A stretch of 64,000 bases of DNA from Chitinophagaceae bacterium. Lineage in GTDB: Bacteria > Bacteroidota > Bacteroidia > Chitinophagales > Chitinophagaceae. Position numbers and translations under genes: made by a program. Positions 8,474-16,891 of the stretch are shown here, piece by piece. Position 1 is the stretch's first letter. Every line of letters begins with the position of its first letter. The notes below the pieces were generated by a model. It searched no databases, was not told where the DNA came from, and worked only from the letters and a program-made list of their open reading frames with translations. The stretch is taken from assembly GCA_016720585.1 (NCBI GenBank), contig JADKKH010000002.1, positions 248,001 to 312,000 on the forward strand, read 5' to 3'.

Positions 8474-9385
8474 TTACTTCTTCGTAAGCCAAACCGCTAA
8501 CTGCAAACCTGTATCTGTCCATTTCATTATTTTTCGTAAAGGGGGATGAAATATTTTGGGAATATGCCAAATATCACAAACGTAATATTCATGGAATACA
8601 ATTTCATAATTCAATTTTTTTGAAAGTTCAGTAAAAGAATTATATCCAAATTCATATAAATGAAAGGGAGAATTCATCGGGCTTAAACTTGTTACATAAT
8701 TTGTTCCTAAAAGTCTGTAATAAAGATTAAAAATTTTTGCTATGAGGTGTTTTGAAGAGGGAACTTCAATATGTACAATACCTCCGGGTTTGACCCATTG
8801 CAAAGCTTTCTTTAAACATAGTGCAGGGTGATACAAATGTTCAAAAACAGCACCAAAAGTTATAAAGTCAAAGGAATCCTGCTTATATTCCATATCCTCT
8901 ATTTTGCCAAATTTTAAATTTCCAATTGGAATATTCATTTTAGAAATTGCTCTTTCGTAAAAGGGTTTAGAGGGCTCAAATCCATAAGCCTCAAAACCTG
9001 CATTCTTGAGTGAAAGCATACATTTTCCAATTCCGGCGCCGATATCCAAAGCCTTCATGCCTACTGTTATTTCTTTTATTTTATTTAATGTATTAATTTC
9101 TTGTAAATAATAATCTGGTGTCCAATTGAAATATTCAGGTACCCAATAATTTTCTGGTGGGATACCATAATGATCCTGAATGTCAAATGGTATTGGCTGC
9201 GGGCTTGAATATATAAGTTGACATTTTGTACATTGTTTAACCGAAACAGAAATTCCCGTTTTTCTTTTCGGGCGAAAACCCTGTGAACAGTTTAGTCGTT
9301 GTCCAAGGATTTTATGTTTTTCTGTAGAATCCCCACACATTTCACAATGTGTAATTTCTTCAAAAATATATTTCTTTGTTTCCAT
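8474..9385 (-). CDS. SAM-dependent methyltransferase with N-terminal zinc-ribbon
   Basis: This 303-residue protein opens with two CxxC pairs (C14/C17 and C52/C55), a zinc-ribbon-like module. The methyltransferase core follows: LDIGAGIGKC (about 112-121), FGFEPS-like acidic strand and FGAVFEHLYHP. This arrangement is seen in sugar C-methyltransferase relatives and in methyltransferases of exopolysaccharide clusters. It lies between rfbB and rfbA, so a dTDP-4-keto-6-deoxysugar is a possible substrate, but this is inference. The gene is more AT-rich than rfbA and rfbB, suggesting separate acquisition. Confidence 0.83.
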   Translation of the reverse strand: METKKYIFEEITHCEMCGDSTEKHKILGQRLNCSQGFRPKRKTGISVSVKQCTKCQLIYSSPQPIPFDIQDHYGIPPENYWVPEYFNWTPDYYLQEINTLNKIKEITVGMKALDIGAGIGKCMLSLKNAGFEAYGFEPSKPFYERAISKMNIPIGNLKFGKIEDMEYKQDSFDFITFGAVFEHLYHPALCLKKALQWVKPGGIVHIEVPSSKHLIAKIFNLYYRLLGTNYVTSLSPMNSPFHLYEFGYNSFTELSKKLNYEIVFHEYYVCDIWHIPKIFHPPLRKIMKWTDTGLQLAVWLTKK

Positions 9386-9390
9386 TTTTT

Positions 9391-10465
9391 TTAAAATTGA
9401 TACCCCGAATATTGATTCCTGAAATATTCCTGGTACTCACCGCTTGTAACATGCTTTAACCATTCAGTATTTTGAAGATACCAATCAATAGTTACAGACA
9501 GTCCTTCTTCAAAAGTTACCGAAGGTTTCCAACCCAGTTCTTTATTGATCTTCGTGGCATCAATGGCATAGCGCCTGTCGTGCCCCGGCCGGTCTTTTAT
9601 ATAGGTGATGAGTTGTTCACTGGCACCGGAAGCATTACCCAGTTTTTCATCCATCAGTTTACACATCAGTTTTACGAGGTCAATATTTTTCCATTCGTTA
9701 AAGCCGCCGATATTATAGGTATCCCCGGTTTTTCCTTTATGGAATACCAGGTCAATGGCTGCGGCATGGTCTTTTACATACAACCAGTCACGGGTATACA
9801 ATCCATCTCCGTAAACCGGTAATGGCTTTTTATGAATGATATTATTGATAAACAGCGGAATTAATTTTTCGGGAAAATGATTGGGACCGTAGTTATTAGA
9901 ACAATTACTGATCACCACAGGTAAGCCATAGGTATCATAATAAGCTCTTACAAAATGATCGCTGGATGCTTTGGAGGCACTGTAGGGAGAATGCGGATCA
10001 TATTTTGTTTCTTCAGTAAAAAAACCTGTTTCGCCTAAGGCTCCGTAGACTTCATCGGTGGAGACGTGGTAGAAGAGTCGGGAGAATTGAGTCGGGAGTC
10101 GGGAGTCGGGACCATGCATCCTTAGCAGCGTTCAAAAGATTTACGGTTCCTATTACGTTTGTATATACAAAATCGAGTGGCGATAAAATGGAACGGTCTA
10201 CATGAGATTCTGCTGCGAGGTGAATGACTCCGTCCGGTGAATGTTTCGCAAAAACTTTTTCCAGCGCTGCTGTATCAAGAATATTTACTTTTTCAAAAAA
10301 ATAGTTAGGTGCATTTTCAATATCACGCAGGTTCTCCAGGTTGCCGGCATAGGTGAGGGCATCGAGGTTGATGATTTTATAGTTGGGGTATTGGGTAACG
10401 AATAGCCGGACTACATGTGAGCCGATGAAGCCGGCTCCGCCGGTGATGATAATTGTTTTCGACAT
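9391..10465 (-). pseudogene. rfbB: dTDP-glucose 4,6-dehydratase, frameshifted by a heptamer repeat
   Basis: Two frames together make one complete RfbB. Bases 10465 to about 10112 give the NAD-binding half with TGGAGFIGSH (8-17) up to AAKDAW. Bases about 10080 to 9391 give RLFYHVSTDEVYG, YSASK (catalytic Tyr/Lys) and the substrate half. Between them lies a 35-base run of five 7-base units. Four units would restore the frame, five do not. As written, the first frame stops at 10052 and the enzyme is not made. The enzyme would convert dTDP-glucose to dTDP-4-keto-6-deoxyglucose. Whether this is a fixed lesion, a phase-variable switch or an assembly error cannot be told here. Confidence 0.88.
10077..10111 (-). 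repeat. Heptamer tandem repeat TCCCGAC x5 (one unit degenerate) inside rfbB
   Basis: On the coding strand the units are TCCCGAC, TCCCGAC, TCCCGAC, TCAATTC, TCCCGAC. Because 7 is not a multiple of 3, gain or loss of a unit shifts the reading frame. With four units the gene would read W-SRLPTQFSRLFYHVS, in frame. A related run is inside ispG at 50076-50103. Confidence 0.9.
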
Positions 10466-10529
10466 TTTATTTTCTGATGTTTATTAATCCCGGAATTCAG
10501 AATTATAATCCTTACTTATGGAAAAGAAA

Positions 10530-10735
10530 GCCATCCCGAGGTTACGAGGGATTGTCATCCTACGAGGGATTGTCATGCCGAGTCTACGAGGGATTGTCAT
10601 GCCGAGGCACGAGGCATCTTACTTAGGGAGTGTTACTGAAACACCGATTGCAAGGCAGTCCCCTCGTTCCTCGGGGTGACAAAGGAGTCGTTCCTCGGGG
10701 TACAACCCTTCGTGCCTCAGGGTGACAAAGGCGTG
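10530..10735. repeat. REP-like repeat array upstream flank of the GIY-YIG gene
   Basis: The left part (10530-10618) holds about four copies of a unit like CGAGGGATTGTCATGCCGAG. The right part (10657-10730) holds about three inverted units like CCTCGTTCCTCGGGGTGAC. A 26-base stretch starting AGTCCCCTCG at 10657 is repeated exactly at 11123 on the other side of the GIY-YIG gene. The intergenic space from 10466 to 10746 holds nothing else that I can see. Confidence 0.8.
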
Positions 10736-10746
10736 CAAACACCCCA

Positions 10747-11094
10747 TTATCCATCTTTCCGATGAAACAAATTATCCGGTGGCCATTTTCCACAAACTTC
10801 TTCATTCAGAAACTTCCAGTCAGGATTAAATTCATTTATCAACGCTTCCTTTTTGCTTCTTCGCCAGCCCTTAATTTCTTTTTCTCTCGCAATCATATTG
10901 TTGATATAGGCTGAAAACTCATAATAAAGGAGGAAGTAAGCATGATATTTTCCTGCAAAAGTCACTGGGTTGCCTCTTTGTAAATAATGCTCAACCAAAC
11001 GTTGCTGTAAACTATTGGTCACTCCTGTGTAAAGCACTTTTTTAGTGTAATTAGTTATTATGTAAACATAATATTCCCTGCTATTCGGAAACAT
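10747..11094 (-). CDS. GIY-YIG family nuclease, repeat-flanked
   Basis: This 115-residue protein has the GIY-YIG core: YYVYIIT (8-14), LYTGVT (21-26), Arg about 32, His about 36 and the conserved Glu within AREKEIKGWRR (69-79). Such stand-alone domains (UPF0213-like) are common and their biological role is mostly unknown. Both sides of the gene carry arrays of the same palindromic units, with a 26-base exact direct repeat at 10657 and 11123, so it looks like a cargo or mobilising gene of a repeat cassette inserted between rfbB and the epimerase gene. It is unlikely to function in polysaccharide synthesis. Confidence 0.87.
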   Translation of the reverse strand: MFPNSREYYVYIITNYTKKVLYTGVTNSLQQRLVEHYLQRGNPVTFAGKYHAYFLLYYEFSAYINNMIAREKEIKGWRRSKKEALINEFNPDWKFLNEEVCGKWPPDNLFHRKDG

Positions 11095-11122
11095 AGGAAG
11101 TCATTTTTGCGACGTTTATAAA

Positions 11123-11217
11123 AGTCCCCTCGTTCCTCGGGGTGACAACCCCTCGTACCCTCGGGATGACCCTTCGTTCCTCAGGGTGACAAAGGCGCGT
11201 TCCTCAGGGTGACAACC
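11123..11217. repeat. REP-like repeat array, second flank of the GIY-YIG gene
   Basis: About four tandem units like CCTCGTTCCTCGGGGTGAC, some as CCTCGTACCCTCGGGATGAC. The first 26 bases repeat exactly those at 10657. The array abuts the epimerase stop codon. Confidence 0.8.
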
Positions 11218-12180
11218 CTAAACTCCAAACCCCGAACTTTCTTTATACCATTTGAACGTTTTCTTTAAGCCTTCCCCCACTGAAATGGTTGGTTCGTATC
11301 CTAAAAATTTTTTCGCTTTGGTTATATCTGCCAAACTATGTTTCACATCTCCTGCCCGTTCAGGGCCATAGACCGGCTGCAATTTGGAACCAGCTTCATT
11401 TCTCAGCCCTTCAAACAATTCATTTAACGAGGTTTGTTCTCCACAAGCAATATTATACACCTGGTTCACAGCTTCTTTATTATCGGTGAATATGGAACGG
11501 ATATTTGCCTGCACGGCATTATCCACATAAGTAAAATCCCGGCTATGACTGCCATCTCCATTTATAGTTGGTGGCTGATTTTTCAGCAGTGCTTCGGCAA
11601 AAAGAGGTATCACCGCTGCATAAGGGCCATTGGGATTTTGTTTGGGGCCAAAAATATTAAAATACCTCAGTCCAATCAGCTCCATGCCATATACATCCGC
11701 ATAAACTTTTGCATACAACTCATTGACATATTTTGTTACCGCATAAGGAGAAAGCGGGTTGCCGATCTTATCTTCTACTTTCGGCAGACCCGGATGATCT
11801 CCATACGTGGAAGAACTGGCGGCATACACTATCCTTTTGATTTTTTTTTCTTTAGCTGCCGTAAAAATATTCAGCGTTCCAGTTATATTGACATCATTGG
11901 TCGTTAACGGGTCGTGAATAGAGCGGGGAACAGAACCCAGTGCTGCCTGGTGAGAGATAAAATCAACTCCGTTGCATGCCTGCAGGCAATCTGCATAGTT
12001 TCTGATATCGCCTTCTATTAACCGGAATTTTGAATTGGTAAAGAATTCTTCAATATTCCCTTTTGATCCTGTAGAAAAATTGTCCAGCACAATGACACCG
12101 GTAACCCGTTCATCCGACAACAGTGCTGAAACCAGGTTAGAACCAATAAAACCGGCGCCGCCGGTGACCAGAATGTGCAT
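11218..12180 (-). CDS. NAD-dependent sugar epimerase (GalE/WbpP-like)
   Basis: This 320-residue short-chain dehydrogenase has the NAD motif TGGAGFIGSN (6-15), the Ser/Thr triad residues in ASSSTYG and catalytic SPYAVTKY. It resembles UDP-N-acetylglucosamine or UDP-glucose 4-epimerases such as WbpP, which supply UDP-GalNAc or UDP-galactose. It follows wzc by 19 bp in the same direction and is therefore probably in that operon. The final residues SSGFGV and the stop codon are encoded by a degenerate heptamer repeat (units like TTTGGAG), so the natural C-terminus may have been replaced. The exact substrate is unknown. Confidence 0.87.
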   Translation of the reverse strand: MHILVTGGAGFIGSNLVSALLSDERVTGVIVLDNFSTGSKGNIEEFFTNSKFRLIEGDIRNYADCLQACNGVDFISHQAALGSVPRSIHDPLTTNDVNITGTLNIFTAAKEKKIKRIVYAASSSTYGDHPGLPKVEDKIGNPLSPYAVTKYVNELYAKVYADVYGMELIGLRYFNIFGPKQNPNGPYAAVIPLFAEALLKNQPPTINGDGSHSRDFTYVDNAVQANIRSIFTDNKEAVNQVYNIACGEQTSLNELFEGLRNEAGSKLQPVYGPERAGDVKHSLADITKAKKFLGYEPTISVGEGLKKTFKWYKESSGFGV

Positions 12181-12199
12181 TAAAGAAGGTTAAATATTT

Positions 12200-14590
12200 T
12201 TATTTTTTGCGAATCCAATTCATTGGGTTAAGCCGGCCCAGCATTTTTTCCAGCCTGGATTGAGGAGGAGTTTCTTCTTCGTAGTAACTGCCGTAACCAT
12301 ACCCGTAACCATACCCATAACGGCCATAGCCATAATAGCCATAACCGGCTTTCATTTTCACATCATTGATAATGATGGAAACTTTGGGTAATTTTTTTTC
12401 CTGGTAAAATTCATCGATCAGGACAACCTGTTTTTTAAAGGTATGTCCCTGCCGAACGATATATAAAGTACAGTCCGCAAATTTACTCAGTGTCATGGCA
12501 TCACTCACCATACCTACCGGGGCCGTATCAACAATAATCACATCATAATTATTGCGTAACCAGGTAAACATATCTTCGACCCGGTGATCCAGTAATAATT
12601 CGGAAGGATTGGGAGGAATGGGGCCGCAACCTAATACAAATAAATTTTCCTGGCCATCCACCGGCTTTATCAGTTCTTCCAGTCCTGACTTACCCACCAG
12701 GTAATTGGTAATTCCCGGCCCTTTGGGCATTCCCAGTCCAGCAAGTACTTTAGGTTTGCGGATATCAAATTCCAGTAAGATGGTTTTCTTTCCGGCTAAG
12801 GCCATTACAGATGCCATATTCGTACTGATAAACGATTTTCCCTCGCCGCTGAAAGTAGAAGTCACCAGGATGACAGACTTATCTGTTTTATGAAGTACAT
12901 ACTGGAGATTGGAACGGACTATCCGGAATTGTTCCGCAACCATACTCCGGGTGGTTTTATTAACGATCAGTGATTTGTCAGCAAAGGAATGTCCCACTTC
13001 ACCCAATATGGGAGCTGTCGTTATTTTTTCTATGTCAAACCGGCTGCTGACTTTATCGTTCAATACTTCACCCGCAAAAACAAAAAGAGCCGGTATGGCA
13101 AGGCCAAGCAGTATAGCCATCAACTGGATAGACCGGCGGTTAGGTTTTACTGGCACAGCTGAAACATAGGCCCGCTCTACAATCTGTACATCAGCAATAG
13201 TAGAGGCCCTTGAAATAGCCGTCTCCTCTCTTTTTGCCTCTAATATATTCACCAGGGCCTGCTTATTTTCCACCTGTCGCTTTAACTCAAAGTACACTTT
13301 TGACTTGTAGGGAATTATTTTTAATTGGGCTTCTGAAAGACTCCCGCGTTTCTCTATAAAATCTATAGTTTTATTATAGGATCTTTTAATATTGGCAAGG
13401 TTTTCAAGTATGCTTTGTCTTACTTTCTCAATTTGATTATTTGTTTCTAATACGATAGGGTTGGCATCCGGTACATTGCCATCCAGTAATTGCTGTCTTT
13501 TTAATTGTAATTGATTATAACCTCCGATCAATCCATTCAGGGTAGCATCACTTAAGCTGAAAGAAGATGGAACAACCACCTGATCAAACTCATTTTTTTT
13601 GTTTTTAAGATAACTTTCAATTCCTTCGGCAATCATTATCTGTAACTGCTGTTCATTAATAGATTTGTCTGCCTCGCTGATATTGCCAAAATAAGCTGAG
13701 CTTTGTGCGTCAATATCAATAAGATTATTTTCCTGCGAATACCTGAGCATTTTATCCTGTACACTATCCAGTTCCCCTTTTATTACCATGAGCCGGTTAT
13801 CAATAAATACAATCATCTGGTCGGCCGTTTTGTTCTTCAGCTCTTTGGTATAATCACCATACTCATCCATCAGTTGATTGATAATATCTGCACCAAGGTT
13901 AGGGTGAGCACTTTGCATCCCGATATTCAGGATACCGGTACCCGCAGTTTTAGGTGCAACCTGAACAGCTGCAGCATAAACCGACGCTGCTGATGCTGTT
14001 GGCTGGTAGTTAATACTGTAATCCTTTGCTATTCCTGCCTGCGAATTACGTATAAGACGAAATGTACCGAACGGATTTTTAAAAAATTTTCCAAATGGGA
14101 CCAGGGTTTTATCATCGTTGACTTTAAATTCCTGGTCATTGGCAAATTTAATTTTTAATGTAAAGGGCCGTAATGAATCCGTAAGCTGAACAGCATCTAC
14201 CAGGAAAGGGCCGTATTTATATATATTGATTGTTTTGATCTTCCCTTTAACAAAATAACTGTACTGCAGCTTTTGTTTTTGTACCACCCGCGACATTAAG
14301 CCCCTGGATTTTAGGATTTCAATCTCACTCTGGATATTTTGAGATTTACCTCCACCGAAAATATCATCAAATTTGTCTCCCCTTCCACCCTTTTGCTCTG
14401 ATTTTATGATCAAGGTACCAGTGGTGCTGTAAATAGGGGTGGCATAACGCAGGTAGGCGTAAGCGCCGAAAAGTGCCACGGAGACTGACAAAACAAATAT
14501 GGGAAGAAAGCGGACATATTTATAAAACAGGTCCCGCAGACTCAGACTCCAGAGTTCACTTTTGCTGTTATTTGTTATTGGTTCTTCCAT
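12200..14590 (-). CDS. wzc: Wzc-like polysaccharide co-polymerase / tyrosine autokinase
   Basis: This 796-residue inner-membrane protein starts with a Wzz domain (membrane helix at about 31-50) and a long periplasmic coiled-coil region. A second membrane helix lies near 500 and is followed by a BY-kinase. Kinase motifs are SGEGKSF (Walker A), LLEFDIRKP (Walker A') and VIIVDTAPV (Walker B). The tail has eleven tyrosines in a Gly-Tyr-rich run (about 742-768), the expected autophosphorylation cluster. It should control chain length and export together with the Wza-like lipoprotein encoded 34 bp upstream. The Tyr-rich tail is encoded by short GGNTAY-type repeats and may vary in length. Confidence 0.95.
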   Translation of the reverse strand: MEEPITNNSKSELWSLSLRDLFYKYVRFLPIFVLSVSVALFGAYAYLRYATPIYSTTGTLIIKSEQKGGRGDKFDDIFGGGKSQNIQSEIEILKSRGLMSRVVQKQKLQYSYFVKGKIKTINIYKYGPFLVDAVQLTDSLRPFTLKIKFANDQEFKVNDDKTLVPFGKFFKNPFGTFRLIRNSQAGIAKDYSINYQPTASAASVYAAAVQVAPKTAGTGILNIGMQSAHPNLGADIINQLMDEYGDYTKELKNKTADQMIVFIDNRLMVIKGELDSVQDKMLRYSQENNLIDIDAQSSAYFGNISEADKSINEQQLQIMIAEGIESYLKNKKNEFDQVVVPSSFSLSDATLNGLIGGYNQLQLKRQQLLDGNVPDANPIVLETNNQIEKVRQSILENLANIKRSYNKTIDFIEKRGSLSEAQLKIIPYKSKVYFELKRQVENKQALVNILEAKREETAISRASTIADVQIVERAYVSAVPVKPNRRSIQLMAILLGLAIPALFVFAGEVLNDKVSSRFDIEKITTAPILGEVGHSFADKSLIVNKTTRSMVAEQFRIVRSNLQYVLHKTDKSVILVTSTFSGEGKSFISTNMASVMALAGKKTILLEFDIRKPKVLAGLGMPKGPGITNYLVGKSGLEELIKPVDGQENLFVLGCGPIPPNPSELLLDHRVEDMFTWLRNNYDVIIVDTAPVGMVSDAMTLSKFADCTLYIVRQGHTFKKQVVLIDEFYQEKKLPKVSIIINDVKMKAGYGYYGYGRYGYGYGYGYGSYYEEETPPQSRLEKMLGRLNPMNWIRKK

Positions 14591-14624
14591 CTGATGAAAA
14601 CTAAACTATAAATTAATGGGAGGC

Positions 14625-15398
14625 CTAATTTTTTATAAAAATATTGGCCATTGTGGCGGCTACTGTTACCAGGGTAAATGCAAACGATATTTTCTGGATC
14701 GTTTTTGCCTGTTCTGATTCTTTTGCTTTTTGTTTGGTTTGTTCCACAACCACTACATCGTTTTGCATCAGGTGGTAATAGGGTGAATCAAAGAGGTCTT
14801 TGGATGATAAATCAATATAACCCGTTTCTCTTTTGCCGTCAATTTCCCGCATGATCTTCAAATTGGTCTTTTTACCATATTCTGAAACGCCTCCAGCCAA
14901 ACCAACTGCTTCGAGTATAGTAATGCTCTCACCCGGCACATTGATGACACCCTGCTGTCCTATCTCTCCGAGCATGGTTACTTTGAAATTTAAGAATCGA
15001 ATGATAACTGTAGGATCCCGCAGCAGTTCTACAGGTTGCGTAAGCCTTTTCTTTATTTCCCCAGCCAGTTCTGTTTTGGTCATTCCTTCTGCATGAAACG
15101 TACCTAATCTAAAGTGCTCTATATTTCCTTTGCCATCGACTAAATAACCGCCAGATTGTGCACTACCGCCAACTATTTGCAAATTGTAAATCCCATCAAT
15201 TTTTGGATCCGTGGCGATACTGTTGATCTGTATGGAGATCAGGTCATTCTTCTGAATACGTAATTCTGGAATTTTCACGTCTCCCTTGCCGGTAGAATCG
15301 TTTACCTGCTCGAGGTAATACGGCATTTTTTGCTGGGTGCGGCAGGAAAAAAAATAAAGGGGGAGTGTAAATAATAATAAAATCCGGGTGAATTTCAT
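14625..15398 (-). CDS. wza: Wza-like polysaccharide export lipoprotein
   Basis: The chosen ATG at 15398 gives a 257-residue protein starting MKFTRILLLFTLPLYFFSC, a clean lipoprotein signal with lipobox Cys. A longer frame to 15428 adds ten residues that spoil the signal. The polysaccharide export (BexD/CtrA/Wza) domain follows, then an SLBB domain around VTMLGEIGQQGVINVPG. A hydrophobic C-terminal helix ends IFIKN. It forms the outer-membrane channel for export and partners with the Wzc-like kinase encoded next. Operon spacing to the antiterminator gene upstream is about 50 bp. Confidence 0.93.
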   Translation of the reverse strand: MKFTRILLLFTLPLYFFSCRTQQKMPYYLEQVNDSTGKGDVKIPELRIQKNDLISIQINSIATDPKIDGIYNLQIVGGSAQSGGYLVDGKGNIEHFRLGTFHAEGMTKTELAGEIKKRLTQPVELLRDPTVIIRFLNFKVTMLGEIGQQGVINVPGESITILEAVGLAGGVSEYGKKTNLKIMREIDGKRETGYIDLSSKDLFDSPYYHLMQNDVVVVEQTKQKAKESEQAKTIQKISFAFTLVTVAATMANIFIKN

Positions 15399-15451
15399 TG
15401 ATACGACTTTAATGGAGTCCGCAGTCATGACTGGGATAATGGGGTTTGGTT

Positions 15452-15952
15452 TTACTTAGGCTGTGCCGAAGTTAATTTAGTTCTGTCAATATATGCTATC
15501 AAAATATACCCCAGGCTGTCAATCGCCACCCGGGCTGTCTTATGCCGCACATCAAGTACTTTACCTTCCTGGTCCATCAGGGTGCCATTGGTAACCCGTA
15601 CCCGCTGGTTTACTTTCAACTCCATAGGTCTTGCTTCCACATTTTCATATTCATCCAGAAATCTTTTTATTGCGGTGATTTCTTTTTCTTTTATTACGGC
15701 AGGTTTTCCATCCCAATAAACAAAATTAACTGCCCCGTTCGTCATGCGCACTGCTGCCCGGTCATTATCATCCACTTTTACAAAAACATATGATTTAAAT
15801 AGTGGCTCTTCGACAATTTTCACCCGGTCGCTCCATTTACGCCTGATCTTGTTTAAGGGGCAATAACATTCCAGTCCCTTTTCTATTAGAAGCTGGTTCA
15901 CTTTTTTTTCCCACCGCGGCCGGGTATATACCGCTAACCATTTACGACTCAA
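15452..15952 (-). CDS. UpxY-type transcription antiterminator (NusG paralogue)
   Basis: This 166-residue protein has the NusG N-terminal fold (KWLAVYTRPRWEKKV, CYCPLNKIRRKW, PLFKSYVFVKV) and a KOW segment near RVTNGTLMDQEGKV. In Bacteroides, UpxY proteins encoded at the head of capsule operons allow RNA polymerase to read through the leader and complete the long operon. Its position just before wza and wzc fits this. The only in-frame start after the upstream stop is TTG at 15952. A leader of roughly 115 bases separates it from a candidate promoter at 16073. Confidence 0.92.
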   Translation of the reverse strand: MSRKWLAVYTRPRWEKKVNQLLIEKGLECYCPLNKIRRKWSDRVKIVEEPLFKSYVFVKVDDNDRAAVRMTNGAVNFVYWDGKPAVIKEKEITAIKRFLDEYENVEARPMELKVNQRVRVTNGTLMDQEGKVLDVRHKTARVAIDSLGYILIAYIDRTKLTSAQPK

Positions 15953-16072
15953 ATCAGGGATTTTTTATGATGGCTTCGCCACCTCAATCACATAATTAAT
16001 TTTATATGACTGGTTTTCATTGAATTAGACTCTAACAGAACAATATTATAAAATACATCCTGTTTTCGGGAG

Positions 16073-16080
16073 CAAATATA
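16073..16080 (-). promoter_or_regulatory. Candidate -7 promoter element TATATTTG upstream of the polysaccharide operon
   Basis: The minus strand carries TATATTTG, an exact match to the Bacteroidota TAnnTTTG element, in the gap upstream of the UpxY gene. The -33 position reads TTT instead of TTG, so the match is partial. The rest of the 15953-16150 gap shows no gene. Confidence 0.4.
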
Positions 16081-16150
16081 AGCGGAAGATGTGAGTGGTA
16101 AAAGAATAAAATACGCAGATTATGAGGGAATTATTCCCATAAGTTGATAA

Positions 16151-16732
16151 CTATTTTACCGGGGAAATACGATCGTTCATTAACTTGTATACTTGACCTG
16201 TCTGAAGGCATTTTGCTAACCCGTTTTCGTCAAATTTCAAGGAAATTCCTGCTTCGCTTACCCAGCCGGTCTGTCTGGAGGGGTTACCGGTCATCAATGC
16301 ATAGGCAGGAACCGGTTTTGTAACTACCGCCCCGGCCCCGATCATAGCATACTCCCCAATCTCAATACCACAAAGGATTGTAGCGTTTGCACCAATACTG
16401 GCACCTTTCCGGATCAGGGTCTTTTTAAACTCATTCTTTCTTTCAATAAAACTCCTCGGATTGATAACATTGGTAAATACCATGGATGGACCCAGGAAAA
16501 CATCGTCCTCAATGACCACCCCATTATAAACAGAGACATTATTCTGAATCTTAACCCTGTTGCCAATAACCACGTTGTTATCTATATACACATTTTGACC
16601 CAGGTTACAGTTCTCCCCCACCAAACTGGTTGGCATCAGGTGGCAGAAATGCCAGATCCGTGTTCCATTACCAACCCGGGCACCCGGATCAATAACAGAA
16701 CTTTCATGAATAAAAACGGAATTTTCAGTCAT
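16151..16732 (-). CDS. Hexapeptide-repeat N-acetyltransferase (WbpD/WlbB-like)
   Basis: The chosen ATG at 16732 gives a 193-residue left-handed beta-helix acyltransferase with repeated hexapeptides (VIDPGARVGNGTRI, CNLGQNVYIDNNVVIG). The later signature NVINPRS...RKNEF and GASIGANATILCG matches UDP-2-acetamido-3-amino-glucuronate N-acetyltransferases and dTDP-3-amino-sugar acetyltransferases. It should acetylate an amino sugar nucleotide for the surface polysaccharide. The frame remains open to 16840, but those 36 extra residues (HAGGGRPSLLSFGE...) do not resemble the family and look like translated repeat DNA. It is the first gene of the minus-strand cluster. Confidence 0.88.
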   Translation of the reverse strand: MTENSVFIHESSVIDPGARVGNGTRIWHFCHLMPTSLVGENCNLGQNVYIDNNVVIGNRVKIQNNVSVYNGVVIEDDVFLGPSMVFTNVINPRSFIERKNEFKKTLIRKGASIGANATILCGIEIGEYAMIGAGAVVTKPVPAYALMTGNPSRQTGWVSEAGISLKFDENGLAKCLQTGQVYKLMNDRISPVK

Positions 16733-16891
16733 ACCAGCAAAATACTTCTTTTGTCTCTTTCCTGCCAATATTCCCATTTCCCCGAAAGACAGCAAGGAGG
16801 GGCGACCGCCGCCGGCGTGGGATAAGCTAATTTTTTTCACTATAGTATAATAACCCTCAAATTCTTACATTTAGTTATTAATACTCCTGCT

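Noticed and set aside
10530..10735. CRISPR-like short repeats
   Set aside because: Units are contiguous and inverted palindromes without spacers of constant length.
10623..10805. 60-codon minus-strand frame in the repeat array
   Set aside because: It consists mostly of translated repeat units and overlaps the GIY-YIG gene in another frame.
16733..16840. 36-residue N-terminal extension of the hexapeptide acetyltransferase
   Set aside because: It does not match the family and looks like translated repeat DNA. The ATG at 16732 gives the expected start.
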